Origin: JBCCAG01 sp050331115
Lineage (GTDB): Bacteria; Cyanobacteriota; Cyanobacteriia; CAKZMO01
Assembly (NCBI GenBank): GCA_050331115.1
Contig: JBHJHD010000085.1
Location: 1 to 64,000, forward strand
Length of the DNA stretch: 64,000 nucleotides
Reading direction: 5' to 3'
Shown: positions 43,061 to 52,219 of the stretch, piece by piece
Layout of the letters: the number at the start of each line of letters is the position of its first letter
Position numbering within the stretch: the stretch's first letter is position 1
Position numbers and translations under genes: made by a program
Notes under the pieces: model-generated
Told to the model about the DNA's origin: nothing
Database searches by the model: none
Seen by the model: only the letters and a program-made list of their open reading frames with translations

Positions 43061-44056
43061 CTACACAGCGCCCTGAGGCGTCTTACCCTGGAGCGCTTGA
43101 ACCAGGTTCACCGCCGCTTCCATGGCGATCGCCCGACGAACCCCTTCAACAGCAGACCCGAGATGAGGGGTAAAGAAGGTGCGATCGCCCTCCCTCAGCA
43201 GCCGGGGCTCAATAGTGCGGGGTCGGTCTGTCCGGGCCCAGTCCTCCATTTCGAAGACATCGGCGGCGTAACCGGCCAGCTGTCCTGATGCCAGGGCATC
43301 CGCAACCGCACCCTCATCCACCACAGACCCCCGCGATGGATTGACCAGAATGCTGCCGGGCTTCATGCGGGCGATTGCCTCTCGGCCTATAAGGTGGAGG
43401 GTGCTGGGCTGGAGCGGCGTCATCAGCACCACATAGTCGCTGGTCTCCAGCAGCGTATCAAGGTCCACCGCCCTAAGGTTCCACTGCTGTTCCAATTCCG
43501 GCGACAGCGGCAGGGGGTCGGTGTATTGCAGGGTCATGTCAAACCCCTGAAGCCGTGGTGCTAGGGCGCGTCCGAGCTGGCCCATGCCGACGATGCCCAA
43601 GGTTTTGCCCGGCAGCCCCGGACTGTAAAGAATCGGTCGCCACCCGGCAAACTCACCCCTGCGGACATAGGCGTCGCCTTCGAGCATGCGGCGGGCTAGA
43701 CCCAGCAGTAGGCCAATTGTGAGTTCCGCTGTCGGGGCGGCCAGTAAATCGGGCACAATCGTGAACCAGATATTGCGATCGCGGCAAGCCTCGACGTCAA
43801 AATTGTCGTAGCCCCGCAAGGCCCCAGCGATGACCCTGAGCCTTGGGCAGGCCGCTAAGAAAGCGGCATCCACGGAATCTGGCATGAACACCATCAATCC
43901 CTCAGCGTCCTGCGCCCGCCGTAGCACTTCCTCCGGGGACAGCGTATCGCGGGTCGGATTTTCCAGCACGTCGCAGGTTTGGCCCAGAAACTCGATCACG
44001 TCAGGGTGTACCCAATGGGTCACCACAACCTTTGGACGACGAGACGCATCGCTCAC
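43061..44056 (-). CDS. ptxD: Phosphite (phosphonate) dehydrogenase
   Basis: 331 residues. NAD-dependent D-2-hydroxyacid dehydrogenase fold, oxidising phosphite to phosphate. PtxD hallmarks are GYDNFDVEAC, VPDLLAAPTAELTIGL, FAGWRP, the NAD motif GIVGMGQLG, NPSRGSVVDE with catalytic Arg, GYAADVFEMEDWARTDRP, and TPHLGSA with catalytic His. One key difference: the position of the PtxD active-site Lys (Lys76 in the Pseudomonas stutzeri enzyme, in ALKG) is Arg81 here (ALRG). It is last in the operon and overlaps ptxC by 4 bp. Confidence 0.9.
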   Translation of the reverse strand: MSDASRRPKVVVTHWVHPDVIEFLGQTCDVLENPTRDTLSPEEVLRRAQDAEGLMVFMPDSVDAAFLAACPRLRVIAGALRGYDNFDVEACRDRNIWFTIVPDLLAAPTAELTIGLLLGLARRMLEGDAYVRRGEFAGWRPILYSPGLPGKTLGIVGMGQLGRALAPRLQGFDMTLQYTDPLPLSPELEQQWNLRAVDLDTLLETSDYVVLMTPLQPSTLHLIGREAIARMKPGSILVNPSRGSVVDEGAVADALASGQLAGYAADVFEMEDWARTDRPRTIEPRLLREGDRTFFTPHLGSAVEGVRRAIAMEAAVNLVQALQGKTPQGAV

Positions 44057-44862
44057 CCGACAAACCTCTTCCGAAGATAGCTACTCAGGCTATCCACCAC
44101 GGTGACCATGATCAGCACCACAATCAGCAGGGCCGACACCTGCTGATACTTCAAGACGCGCAGCGCGCTAATAATTTCCAGACCAATGCCCCCTGCCCCC
44201 ACCGCGCCCAGCACCATGGAGGCGCGAAAGTTGTATTCCCACCGGTAAAAGGTGACGTCTGCCATCTGCGGAAACACCTGGGGTAGAATGCTGTGGACAA
44301 TTACCTGGGGTTCGGTGGCCCCCACGGAGCGAGCGGCTTCAATAGGGTCTTGGTTCGTTAGCTCGATAGATTCGGCATAAAATTTACCCAGCATGCCCAC
44401 AGAATGGAGCCCTAGCGCCAGGGTGCCGGGAAGTTTGCCAAAGCCCACCGCCGCCACCAAAATCATGCCGAGAATCAGTTCAGGCACCGCGCGGGCGATA
44501 TTCAAAATTGTGCGGGCGACGTGAAATAGAATGGGATGGGGGGTCGTGTTTCGGGCCGCGAACAGACAGAGGGGAAGGGATAAGCCCACCGCAAGCGCTG
44601 TCCCGGCGACGCTCATGGCCAGGGTGTCAATAATGGGCATAATCCATTTGGGAAAGCGACTGAAGTCTGGCGGCAGCATCTCTCCCAAAAGCTTGGCGAT
44701 CGCGGGAATCCCCTCCCTCATGCGGTTGATATCAAGCAGCTCAACGACGACGAAGCTAACAATAACAATGCCGATGAGGATGAGGGTTTGAATGAGTTGT
44801 CGAACCCATCCGCGCCTGTATTGACGTAATACCGTGTCAAAGGACTCATTCGCTATCGTCAT
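44053..44862 (-). CDS. ptxC: Phosphite/phosphonate ABC transporter permease
   Basis: 269 residues, PhnE family: six helices with AARNTTPHPILFHVARTILNIARAVPEL and the EAA loop SIELTNQDPIEAARSVGATEPQVIVHSILPQVFPQ. The next gene ptxD begins in its stop codon (4-bp overlap), and the binding-protein gene ends 17 bp upstream. Membrane channel of the importer. Confidence 0.9.
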   Translation of the reverse strand: MTIANESFDTVLRQYRRGWVRQLIQTLILIGIVIVSFVVVELLDINRMREGIPAIAKLLGEMLPPDFSRFPKWIMPIIDTLAMSVAGTALAVGLSLPLCLFAARNTTPHPILFHVARTILNIARAVPELILGMILVAAVGFGKLPGTLALGLHSVGMLGKFYAESIELTNQDPIEAARSVGATEPQVIVHSILPQVFPQMADVTFYRWEYNFRASMVLGAVGAGGIGLEIISALRVLKYQQVSALLIVVLIMVTVVDSLSSYLRKRFVG

Positions 44863-44879
44863 CGTCGAATTACCGTTGT

Positions 44880-45815
44880 CTACTTAACAAACTCACCCAG
44901 GTCAAGGCCCAGGGTTTCGCCAGCCTTGCGAATGCCGTCATAATCAGCATCGCTCATATCCGCAAACCCATCTGCCTTGAAGGGGCCAAGGACTGACTCA
45001 TCTTCGAGGTTTAGGAACGCCGCACGGATGTCGTCTTTGAGCGCTGGATCCAAATCAGCCCGCATCGTCCAAGGATACTGAGGAATCGGCGCTGACTCTG
45101 CAATCACAACCACCTGCTCGGGGTCGATGATGCCTTCTTCGACAAGGGAGTCGAAAATGGGGCGGCTGAGTCCACCGGCCTGGGCGTTGCCGCTTTGGAC
45201 CGCCAGCGCTACCGCGTCATGGGCACCCAAGAAAACCGCTTCGTAGCTCTCGCCAGACTTTAGCCCTTCTTCGGCCAGGGTCAGCTCTGGAAACAGTCGG
45301 CTAGAGGTCGATGCTGGGTCCCCGAAGGCCACCGTGGTCCCTTCGATATCCGCAAACTCGTCAACGCCTGCCTCTGCATTGCCGATAATGATGGAGGTGT
45401 AGGTGGTTGACCCTCCTTTGAGGCGGGCCGCGAAGGGTTCAATGTCGCTCTTGGTTCTTGCTAGGACGTAGGACAGGGGGCCAAAGTAGGCCAGATCCAG
45501 TCGTCCGTTGCTGGCTGCCTCGATCATCGAGGAGTAGTCCGTAGTCACCACCAGCTCAATGTCCTTATCCAGCGTCTCTTCCAGATAATTGGACAGGCCC
45601 TCGTTATCCTGGATAATCGTTGCCGAATTTTCGTCAGGAAGCAGCGCGACAACGAGCTTAGCTGGATTGGCTTCCGATGCCCCAGCGCTCGTTGAATCAC
45701 CACTCGCTGAATCACCACTTGCTGAATCGGGGCTGCTGCACCCTGCCAGCGCAAAAGCGCCCACCAAAACAAACCCTGCAATTCCTTGCTTTAGACCCAG
45801 GCCAACCATAATCAT
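44880..45815 (-). CDS. ptxB: Phosphite/phosphonate-binding lipoprotein
   Basis: 311 residues, PhnD family. The signal ends in a lipobox LAGC (residues ~22-25) followed by a Ser/Asp/Gly linker (SGDSASGDST). Binding-fold motifs: VALLPDENSATII, TTDYSSMIEAASNGRLDLAYFGPLSYV, FGDPASTSSRLFPE and SGNAQAGGLSRPIFDSLVEEG. Periplasmic, membrane-tethered; delivers substrate to PtxC. Start ATG 45815, or the next Met at 45809; a GAGGAG precedes both. Confidence 0.9.
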   Translation of the reverse strand: MIMVGLGLKQGIAGFVLVGAFALAGCSSPDSASGDSASGDSTSAGASEANPAKLVVALLPDENSATIIQDNEGLSNYLEETLDKDIELVVTTDYSSMIEAASNGRLDLAYFGPLSYVLARTKSDIEPFAARLKGGSTTYTSIIIGNAEAGVDEFADIEGTTVAFGDPASTSSRLFPELTLAEEGLKSGESYEAVFLGAHDAVALAVQSGNAQAGGLSRPIFDSLVEEGIIDPEQVVVIAESAPIPQYPWTMRADLDPALKDDIRAAFLNLEDESVLGPFKADGFADMSDADYDGIRKAGETLGLDLGEFVK

Positions 45816-45900
45816 TCACTCCTCAGTAGATATAAACGAGACAAAAACACGGACAAAACAAGCTCCAAACATCGCCCTGATGTTTGATCACATTGCGCGC

Positions 45901-46665
45901 TTACACCGCAGCCACAGCAGGCTGCCCTGAATAAATTTCTTCTAAGTCATGGTGCTGCAGCGCCGATGGGGGGCCGTCAAAGATAACGCGGCCCTGGGCC
46001 AGGCCAATGATGCGATCGCCATATTCTTGAGCGAAATCAACCTGATGCAGGCTCAGCAACGCGGCAATGCCGTCTGTCTTACAAATCCCTCGCAGTAAAG
46101 ACAGCACGTTGTGAGCGCTGGCGGGATCGAGGCTGGCAATGGGCTCATCGGCCAGCATGAGCTGGGGACGCTGTGCTAGGGCACGGGCAATACCCACCCG
46201 CTGCTTTTGTCCGCCGCTCAACGATTTGACTGGCGTTAAAGCTTTATCAATCAGTCCGACGCGCTCTAAGCAATCCAAGGCAATGCGCTGATCGCTATCG
46301 GGCAGGGGCAAAAGGCTCCTCCAGAAGGAATAATAGGCCAGCCGCCCCATGAGCACGTTTTGAAGTGCGGAATGGCGATCAATGAGCTGATGCTGTTGAA
46401 ATATCATTCCTGTCCGCTTGCGGTGCGATCGCAAGACTTTGGCGTGAGACAGCTCGCCCAATCCCTCTACAAGGATGCGGCCTTGGGTAGGTCGATTCAG
46501 GTAGTTGATGGTTCGCAGCAGCGTTGACTTCCCTGCACCAGAGGAGCCCAAGACCACCGCAAATTCTCCTCGATTTAACTGGAGCGATACAGAGTCCAAT
46601 GCTGAAACCCCGTTCTGGTAGGTCACACCGACCTGGTCTAGGGTGACAATGGCAGACTGCTCCAT
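45901..46665 (-). CDS. ptxA: Phosphite/phosphonate ABC transporter ATP-binding subunit
   Basis: 254 residues from ATG 46665 (MEQSAIVTLDQVGVTYQNG); an in-frame TTG at 46704 would add 13 residues. Walker A VVLGSSGAGKSTLLRTINYLNRPTQG, Q-loop MIFQQHQLIDRHS, signature KSLSGGQKQRVGIARALAQRP, Walker B LMLADEPIASLDP and switch His LLSLHQVDFA. These are PhnC marks. First gene of ptxABCD, 85 bp ahead of ptxB, with the Pho box at 46769-46798 upstream. Confidence 0.9.
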   Translation of the reverse strand: MEQSAIVTLDQVGVTYQNGVSALDSVSLQLNRGEFAVVLGSSGAGKSTLLRTINYLNRPTQGRILVEGLGELSHAKVLRSHRKRTGMIFQQHQLIDRHSALQNVLMGRLAYYSFWRSLLPLPDSDQRIALDCLERVGLIDKALTPVKSLSGGQKQRVGIARALAQRPQLMLADEPIASLDPASAHNVLSLLRGICKTDGIAALLSLHQVDFAQEYGDRIIGLAQGRVIFDGPPSALQHHDLEEIYSGQPAVAAV

Positions 46666-46768
46666 AGGTTTATCGAAGGGTTGCTGATGGACGGATGATT
46701 TCAAGCAAAGACCTGATTGGTTTCACATAATCTTCACAATATCATCCTCTCAGAGAAACGATTTTGGG

Positions 46769-46798
46769 GGGATAAGCCTAGGTTAAGTTTCGAGTAAG
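46769..46798 (-). promoter_or_regulatory. Pho box of the ptxABCD operon
   Basis: Read leftward: CTTACTCG-aaa-CTTAACCT-agg-CTTATCCC. Three 8-bp direct repeats with 3-bp spacers is the cyanobacterial Pho-box layout (consensus YTTAAYYW) bound by SphR/PhoB. The middle repeat matches fully, and the others keep CTTA. It ends 64 bp before the upstream-most possible ptxA start. A possible -10 (TATTGT, minus strand of 46736-46741) follows 27 bp on. It predicts induction by phosphate starvation. Confidence 0.8.
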
Positions 46799-46902
46799 AT
46801 GCCAGTCACGGCGTGGATTGTTCACCGCTATGCTGACGGGGTGGGCGGCCCAATGCCGTCACTAGCTGCCCCTTTTATCACCAACGCTACTATTTAGATT
46901 CA

Positions 46903-47157
46903 ATGAGCCTCTTCCAAAAACCCCGTCCCACCGCTAATCCCGAGAAGCTTCGGCAGCTCAAAACCTGGTTCTACAAAGCTTTGAAGCTACCGGACAATGT
47001 GCCCCTCTCCATTAGTCAGCTTCAGTGCCACGAGCCGGATTGCCCCCCAATCGAAACGGCGATCGCGGTGATGAGTCAGCCGCCCCAGGCCTATAAAATT
47101 CATAAGGCTGTAGATACCATTACCCAGGCTGACGTAGAGCAGGCCGTGAATTCTTGA
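46903..47157 (+). CDS. Small conserved protein of unknown function
   Basis: 84 residues. Central motif LQCHEPDCPPIETAIAVM, with two Cys and a His, and a C-terminal AYKIHKAVDTITQADVEQAV. The C-x3-PxC-PPIET motif recurs in short proteins of cyanobacteria and proteobacteria, but no function is known to me. Its TGA stop overlaps the TTG start of the transporter gene that follows. Confidence 0.72.
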   Translation: MSLFQKPRPTANPEKLRQLKTWFYKALKLPDNVPLSISQLQCHEPDCPPIETAIAVMSQPPQAYKIHKAVDTITQADVEQAVNS

Positions 47158-48122
47158 TTCCTCCCGAAGCTCAAAATCCGAAAGCGCCTGTATTCGGCTT
47201 TGTTTTTGTCCTACTTGGCGCAGCATGCTTCTGCATCCAAAACGTGGTTGTGCGTATCTTGTACAGTCAGCAGTCTATTTTGGGCTGGTTTGAAACCGGG
47301 GGATTTGTGCCGCCCACCCTGCAAACCTCGCTGCTGCTGCTCGTACTGCGGACGGTGTGGGTCGTGCCGCTGATGAGTGCGTTAATCCCCACCTTCTACC
47401 CGCGCCTCTGGCCAGATCTACGCCAGCTTGCCCAGCCGCCCCAGCGCCCTACCCTGAAGCTTGCCTTACTAGGCGGGGTGCTGATGTTTACCTACCTGGT
47501 GCTGCTCTATCTGTCTATTGGTCTTATCCCGACAGCTGTGGCGCTGACTCTATTCTTCACCTTTCCGGTGTTTACCGCGATTTTTGCCTGGATGTGGTTT
47601 GGCGACCGGCCTTCACTGCTGCGGTGGCTAATTATGGCGGCGATTTTGGGCGGCAGCACGCTGACACTACCGCAGGACAGCTTGACGGTGACCTCTGACA
47701 CTGGCCTAGGCGTGGTGCTGGGGATTTTGTCCGGCGTGGCCTACGCGCTGTATACCGTCACGGCGCAGAAAAGCTTTGCCAAGGTGCACCCCATCCCCTT
47801 TACCTGGATGAGCTTCACGGTGACCTGCGCGCTGTCGGGGCTGCTCCTGATGGTATGGCCACTGGCAAATTGGCGTCTGGACTGGTGGGCGCTGGGGTTG
47901 GGTAGCCTGCTGTCGGCGATCGCGACCGCAATGGGGCATATATTGAATAATCTGGGCATCCAGAAAATTGGCGCGATTACAGCGTCGATGATTGGGGCGA
48001 TGAATCCGGTGCTGACAACGCTGCTGGCCTGGGGGCTAATTCAGGAGGCGCTGACTCCGGTGCAGGGGGTGGGGGTGCTGGTGGTAACGGTGAGCGTAGT
48101 GCTGCTGGCGTGGAGTCGTTAG
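47154..48122 (+). CDS. EamA/DMT-family transporter
   Basis: 322 residues, ten membrane helices in two EamA halves: FGFVFVLLGAACFCIQNVVVRIL at the start, IPTAVALTLFFTFPVFTAIFAWMWFGDRPS ending half one, and LGSLLSAIATAMGHILNN / IGAMNPVLTTLLAWGLIQEAL in half two. Probable metabolite exporter or importer. The start is a TTG overlapping the previous stop (TTGA), implying translational coupling with the 84-residue protein. Confidence 0.88.
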   Translation: MIPPEAQNPKAPVFGFVFVLLGAACFCIQNVVVRILYSQQSILGWFETGGFVPPTLQTSLLLLVLRTVWVVPLMSALIPTFYPRLWPDLRQLAQPPQRPTLKLALLGGVLMFTYLVLLYLSIGLIPTAVALTLFFTFPVFTAIFAWMWFGDRPSLLRWLIMAAILGGSTLTLPQDSLTVTSDTGLGVVLGILSGVAYALYTVTAQKSFAKVHPIPFTWMSFTVTCALSGLLLMVWPLANWRLDWWALGLGSLLSAIATAMGHILNNLGIQKIGAITASMIGAMNPVLTTLLAWGLIQEALTPVQGVGVLVVTVSVVLLAWSR

Positions 48123-48139
48123 CCCCTCCGCCTCCGGCA

Positions 48140-48160
48140 CCTTCCCTTAGCAAGGGGAGG
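48140..48160. terminator. Short hairpin between convergent transporter genes
   Basis: CCTTCCCTT-agc-AAGGGGAGG pairs over 9 bp with one G-U. It is centred between the EamA and MFS stops. No clear U-tract on either side, so termination is uncertain. Confidence 0.4.
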
Positions 48161-48171
48161 ACGGCGCGATG

Positions 48172-49443
48172 TCATCTGGGCCGCGTTTGAGTAGATTTTA
48201 GAGGCGTGGGGTGAGCGCCGCTTAACTCGGGTGCCGATAGCTGAGTTCGCTTCAACCACAGCACCGCCAGGAGAGACACCAACACCAACGGCCAGCTTAG
48301 ATGATTGAGCATCGCCCAATCGAAGCGGTAGAATACGCGCCCCGAGAGTAACGTTACCAAAGCCACAAAGCTAAACACCAGAAAGTCATGGGCAGCCTGG
48401 GCTTTACCTTTTTCGGTTGGGGTATGGGTTTCGGTCAGGAGAGTAGTAGACCCCACGTACATAAAATTCCAGCCGAGACCCAGCAGCAGCAGCGCGATCG
48501 CAAAGTGTCCAAAACTCACGCCCGCCAAATTCACCCCCACACAGCCTAGGGTGAGCAACGCGCCCGCTTGAATAATCGTCAGCATCCCCAGTCGCTGAAT
48601 CAGCCAGCCTGTCACAAAGGAGGGGCCAAACATGCCCAGCACGTGCCACTGAATCACTGCTGCCGTCTGGCCAAAAGAGTGCTGCTCCGCCGTCATCGCT
48701 AGGGGCGTCGCGGTCATCACAAACACCATCACGCCATAGCTAATCGTGCTGCCCAGGGTCGCCACCAGAAATTTAGGCTGGCCCATAATTTGCAGCAGCG
48801 ATCGCGTCGCTGGGGCGGCGGGGTCAATTGCCGGGGACGGAATTTTTAGCCCGAGCAGCAGGGCGCTGGCCAGAACCTGCAGGCCCAGCACCGCTATCAA
48901 AGCCCCGATATAAAGCTCGTTGTCGAACCACCCTTGCGACCCAGTAGCCAGCCAAGGGCCAAGAATCGCCGCAACGATGCCCCCCGCAATCACCCAGGAA
49001 ATGGCCTGGGAGCGGAAGGCCTCCGTTGCCACATCTGCAGCAGCGAAGCGGTAGTAGCCGACAAAGCTATTGGATATCCCCAAGAGCCCCATGGACAGCG
49101 TGAATAGCCAAAAGTGGGCGATGGCTAAGCTATAGATGGCGACTCCCGCCCCCATCGTCCCCACAAGGGTACCCACCAGAAAGCCTCCGCGTCGCCCCAC
49201 GCGCTGCATCAGCAGCGAGGCAGGAATGGTGGCCATCATAGTAGCGATTTGGCGCACGGCTAAGGGAAGGGTAGCCAGGGCTTTGTCTGCCGCCAGGGCG
49301 TAGCCAATCAGGGCGGCGGTGGTGATGAGTACCGTATTGGTGGTCATTGCTAGGGCCTGACAGAGGGCCAGCAGGGTCACCTGAAATTTTGCGGTGGGCA
49401 TAGCGGGAAGGCTCAAAGTGGGATCTGAGCCTATCACGGCCAT
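48172..49443 (-). CDS. MFS transporter
   Basis: About 423 residues from ATG 49443 (MAVIGSDPTLS); ATG 49401 is an alternative and the frame is open to 49482. Twelve hydrophobic segments. The loop 2-3 motif is present as LLMQRVGRRGGFLVGTLVG, and the C-half has HVLGMFGPSFVTGWLIQRLG and FMYVGSTTLLTETHTPTEKGKAQA, a pattern of the YfkF/drug-type MFS group. Substrate unknown. Confidence 0.87.
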   Translation of the reverse strand: MAVIGSDPTLSLPAMPTAKFQVTLLALCQALAMTTNTVLITTAALIGYALAADKALATLPLAVRQIATMMATIPASLLMQRVGRRGGFLVGTLVGTMGAGVAIYSLAIAHFWLFTLSMGLLGISNSFVGYYRFAAADVATEAFRSQAISWVIAGGIVAAILGPWLATGSQGWFDNELYIGALIAVLGLQVLASALLLGLKIPSPAIDPAAPATRSLLQIMGQPKFLVATLGSTISYGVMVFVMTATPLAMTAEQHSFGQTAAVIQWHVLGMFGPSFVTGWLIQRLGMLTIIQAGALLTLGCVGVNLAGVSFGHFAIALLLLGLGWNFMYVGSTTLLTETHTPTEKGKAQAAHDFLVFSFVALVTLLSGRVFYRFDWAMLNHLSWPLVLVSLLAVLWLKRTQLSAPELSGAHPTPLKSTQTRPR

Positions 49444-49488
49444 TGGGCACTGACTATGCAAGGGGTAAATGCTAACTATCAATATCGT

Positions 49489-50943
49489 TCAGGTGAGCGG
49501 CAAAAACAGCTTTTCGAGCTGTTTCTGAACCCAGGCCACCGGATTGTTGTCGTATTCGTTGTTGATCAACCCCAGTTTTTTGAGGTGGCGCTCTTGCTGG
49601 GTCAGCTCCGCCTCGTGGCGGCCCATCTCCTGCACAATCAGGCCATACAAACGGGGTTGGCTTTGCAGGATTCGCTTGAAGCCCTGAGGGCTAACGGCAA
49701 AGACCGTCGTGTCTTCGAGGGCCTTGACCGTGACCGTGCGAGGCACCCCCAACATCAGCGAAAACTCGCCAACAAACTGGCTTGAACTTAGGACCGTTGA
49801 CTTTTCCACTCCGTCTAGCGTGTAGCCGACTGACCCACAGAGAATGATGTAGAATGCGTCGCCCGGGTCCCCAGCTTGGTAGAGAATTTCACCGGCCTCT
49901 AGACGACGGCGGTGCCCCACTTCCACCAGTTTCCTCAACTCCACAACGCTGCAGTCGGCAAAGTAGGGAACGCTGCGCAGCAGGTCTCGCACCGCCACGG
50001 GTTTGGGGTAGTTTTCTCCCGAAGTAGGCATCGCGCGGTGCACCTGGGCGTGCCTTTCGTAGTCCTCAATGGAAGACTGTACCACTACGTTGGGGTTGCG
50101 GTGCCACAGGTCATAGCAAGGAGACGCTAGGCGAATATTGTGCTGTTTTAAGTTGAGGTCGATGATAAAGCGCAGAGAACTCTCGGTTTTATGCTTTAGG
50201 TCGACGCGATCGACCCATACCCACAGAATGAAGTCCAGGGAATTCTCGCCAAAGCCGGTGAAATAGACTTCAGGCGGATACTCGTAGGAAACCGTCTCTT
50301 CTAGATAAGCGGAATCCAGTAAGGCTTCGATCACGATCACCGGGTCGCTTTCATGGGCCACATTCACAGACACAGGCACCCAACCTTTCGTATTGTCGTA
50401 GGTCCAGTTGATCACCTGGCTTCCCACTAAGCTGCTGTTGGGAATCACGATATGCTTTTGGGTGATGGTGCGGATCACCGTCGATCGCAAAGAAATCTCG
50501 ATGATGTAGCCCGTCAGGCCCTCCCACTCGATGAAGTCACCGACTTTGAGCTTTTGCTCCACCAGCATGGCAATACCGCTGGTAAAGTTTCGCGTCAAAT
50601 CCTGCAGGCCAAAGCCAATGCCGATGCCCAAGCTGCCCGCCAAAACCGCCACCGATGCCAAATTCACGCCAAGCGCCTGCAGCATAATCACGGCCAGCAT
50701 TGCCCCTAGTCCATAGCCCAAAACCGTAGCAATCGACTCCCGGGCACCTTGCCTCAATCCGAAACGGAGCAAAATTTGATTCGCCAGAATCTTTTTCAGA
50801 CCGAAGGAAAACAGCAGCGCCACCAGCAGCGCCAAAGCAAACTGAGCGATCGCCCTCAAGGTCAGCTCAGAGGTGCCAATACTGAGAAACGGGGCGTTGA
50901 AAATGCCTTCGAACGCCTTGAAGGCAGCAAGAAATCTGAACAT
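49489..50943 (-). CDS. Mechanosensitive channel MscS with cyclic-nucleotide-binding domain
   Basis: 484 residues. Two or three N-terminal membrane helices; MscS pore helix and beta domain (residues ~60-180: LGYGLGAMLAVIMLQALGVN, GSLGIGIGFGLQDLTRNFTSGI, VGDFIEWEGLTGYIIEISLRST); the soluble alpha/beta cage; and a C-terminal cNMP-binding domain (~320-450: LLRSVPYFADCSVVELRKLVEVG, LYQAGDPGDAFYIILCGSV, VGEFSLMLGVPRTVTVKA, with the phosphate-binding GEFSL...PR). It should gate ions under membrane tension and be modulated by cAMP or cGMP. Known architecture in cyanobacteria (bCNG/MscS). Confidence 0.93.
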   Translation of the reverse strand: MFRFLAAFKAFEGIFNAPFLSIGTSELTLRAIAQFALALLVALLFSFGLKKILANQILLRFGLRQGARESIATVLGYGLGAMLAVIMLQALGVNLASVAVLAGSLGIGIGFGLQDLTRNFTSGIAMLVEQKLKVGDFIEWEGLTGYIIEISLRSTVIRTITQKHIVIPNSSLVGSQVINWTYDNTKGWVPVSVNVAHESDPVIVIEALLDSAYLEETVSYEYPPEVYFTGFGENSLDFILWVWVDRVDLKHKTESSLRFIIDLNLKQHNIRLASPCYDLWHRNPNVVVQSSIEDYERHAQVHRAMPTSGENYPKPVAVRDLLRSVPYFADCSVVELRKLVEVGHRRRLEAGEILYQAGDPGDAFYIILCGSVGYTLDGVEKSTVLSSSQFVGEFSLMLGVPRTVTVKALEDTTVFAVSPQGFKRILQSQPRLYGLIVQEMGRHEAELTQQERHLKKLGLINNEYDNNPVAWVQKQLEKLFLPLT

Positions 50944-51256
50944 CGAAACTGAGAAAAGGCTATACCCCGAGGATATTTTCCACGCAATCTGCGCAGAAAG
51001 TGCATTCTCAGGTGCAAATTCGAGCCGCTAGGGAGTGCGGCGGCAGAGCTCTATCGCAGTTGGGTCGCAGTTGGGCCGCAGCTCAAGCATGGGCCCATTC
51101 TTTCAAACCCTGTCAAATATGCTCAACCTATCACACGCTATTGACAAAGTGTGCGTCCGCCAAATGGTTCGCCGCAAACTTTTTAGCGTTCACGCGATCG
51201 CTAAGGTTGAAGACGCTCAACCCTACAGCGTGAATACGCTCAACACCAACAACGTG
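50944..51256. other. 313-bp spacer between MscS-CNBD and cobW-like genes
   Basis: Divergent promoter region. The cobW frame stays open to 51035 without domain content. I saw no Zur-type palindrome (TGATAATnATTATCA) or riboswitch-like structure. A duplicated gttgggtcgcagttgggccgca stretch lies near 51058-51078. Confidence 0.5.
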
Positions 51257-52219
51257 ATGACTATGGCGACTGCAGTTCCAGTGACGGTGCTGACCGGCTA
51301 CCTCGGCGCAGGTAAAACCACCCTGCTCAACCGCATCTTGACCCACGAGCACGGCAAAAAGGTGGCGGTGATCGTCAACGAATTTGGCGAAGTGGGCATC
51401 GACAACCAGCTCGTTATTGACGCCGACGAAGAGATTTTTGAGATGAACAACGGCTGCATCTGCTGCACCGTGCGAGGCGACCTGATTCGCATCATTGGCA
51501 ACCTGATGCAGCGGCGCGACCAGTTCGACCATCTGGTGATTGAGACTACGGGACTGGCCGACCCCGCCCCCGTCATCCAGACCTTCTTCGTCGACGAAGA
51601 CATCCAGTCCCAGCTGGCCCTCGACGCCGTGATCACCATCGTGGACGCCAAGCACATCCACCAGCACTGGGACAGCGACGAAGCCCAGGAGCAGATCGCC
51701 TTTGCCGACGTGATTTTGCTCAACAAGATCGATTTAGTCTCTGAAGAAGAGCTGGCTGAGCTAGAGCGGCGCATCTTGGATATGAACGCCATGGTCAAAA
51801 TCTACCGCACCCAAAACTCCAAGCTGCCCATCGAAACTATCTTGGGGGTCAAGGCGTTTGACCTGGACCGAGCGCTGGAGGTGGACCCCGAATTCCTCAA
51901 CGAGGACGCCCACGAGCACGACGAGTCGGTCTATTCCTTCGCCATTGTGGAGGAGCAGCCCCTGGACGGCGACAAGCTGAGCAGCTGGGTGAGCACCCTA
52001 CTGGAGACCAAAGGCCCGGATATCTTCCGCACCAAGGGCATCCTCAACCTCGCCGGCGAGCCCAACCGCTACGTGTTCCAGGGGGTGCACATGATTTTCG
52101 ATGGCCGCAGCGATCGCCCCTGGAGGCCCGACGAGGCCCGCCGCAGCGAGATGGTGTTCATTGGCCGCAACCTAGACGAGGCCGAGCTGCGCAGCGGGTT
52201 CCGCACCTGTCTGGCGTGA
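51257..52219 (+). CDS. CobW/COG0523-family metal-chaperone GTPase
   Basis: 320 residues from ATG 51257 (MTMATAVPVTV); ATG 51263 is equally possible, and the open frame to 51035 is not conserved. G1 VLTGYLGAGKTTLLNRIL; metal-binding CxCC in NNGCICCTVRGDL; G3-like ETTGLADPAPV; G4 LLNKIDL. The C-terminal CobW domain holds HEHDESVYSF and FRTKGILNLAG. The family delivers zinc or other metals to client enzymes using GTP. The downstream WD40 gene starts within its stop codon (GTGA), so the two are coupled. Confidence 0.92.
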   Translation: MTMATAVPVTVLTGYLGAGKTTLLNRILTHEHGKKVAVIVNEFGEVGIDNQLVIDADEEIFEMNNGCICCTVRGDLIRIIGNLMQRRDQFDHLVIETTGLADPAPVIQTFFVDEDIQSQLALDAVITIVDAKHIHQHWDSDEAQEQIAFADVILLNKIDLVSEEELAELERRILDMNAMVKIYRTQNSKLPIETILGVKAFDLDRALEVDPEFLNEDAHEHDESVYSFAIVEEQPLDGDKLSSWVSTLLETKGPDIFRTKGILNLAGEPNRYVFQGVHMIFDGRSDRPWRPDEARRSEMVFIGRNLDEAELRSGFRTCLA

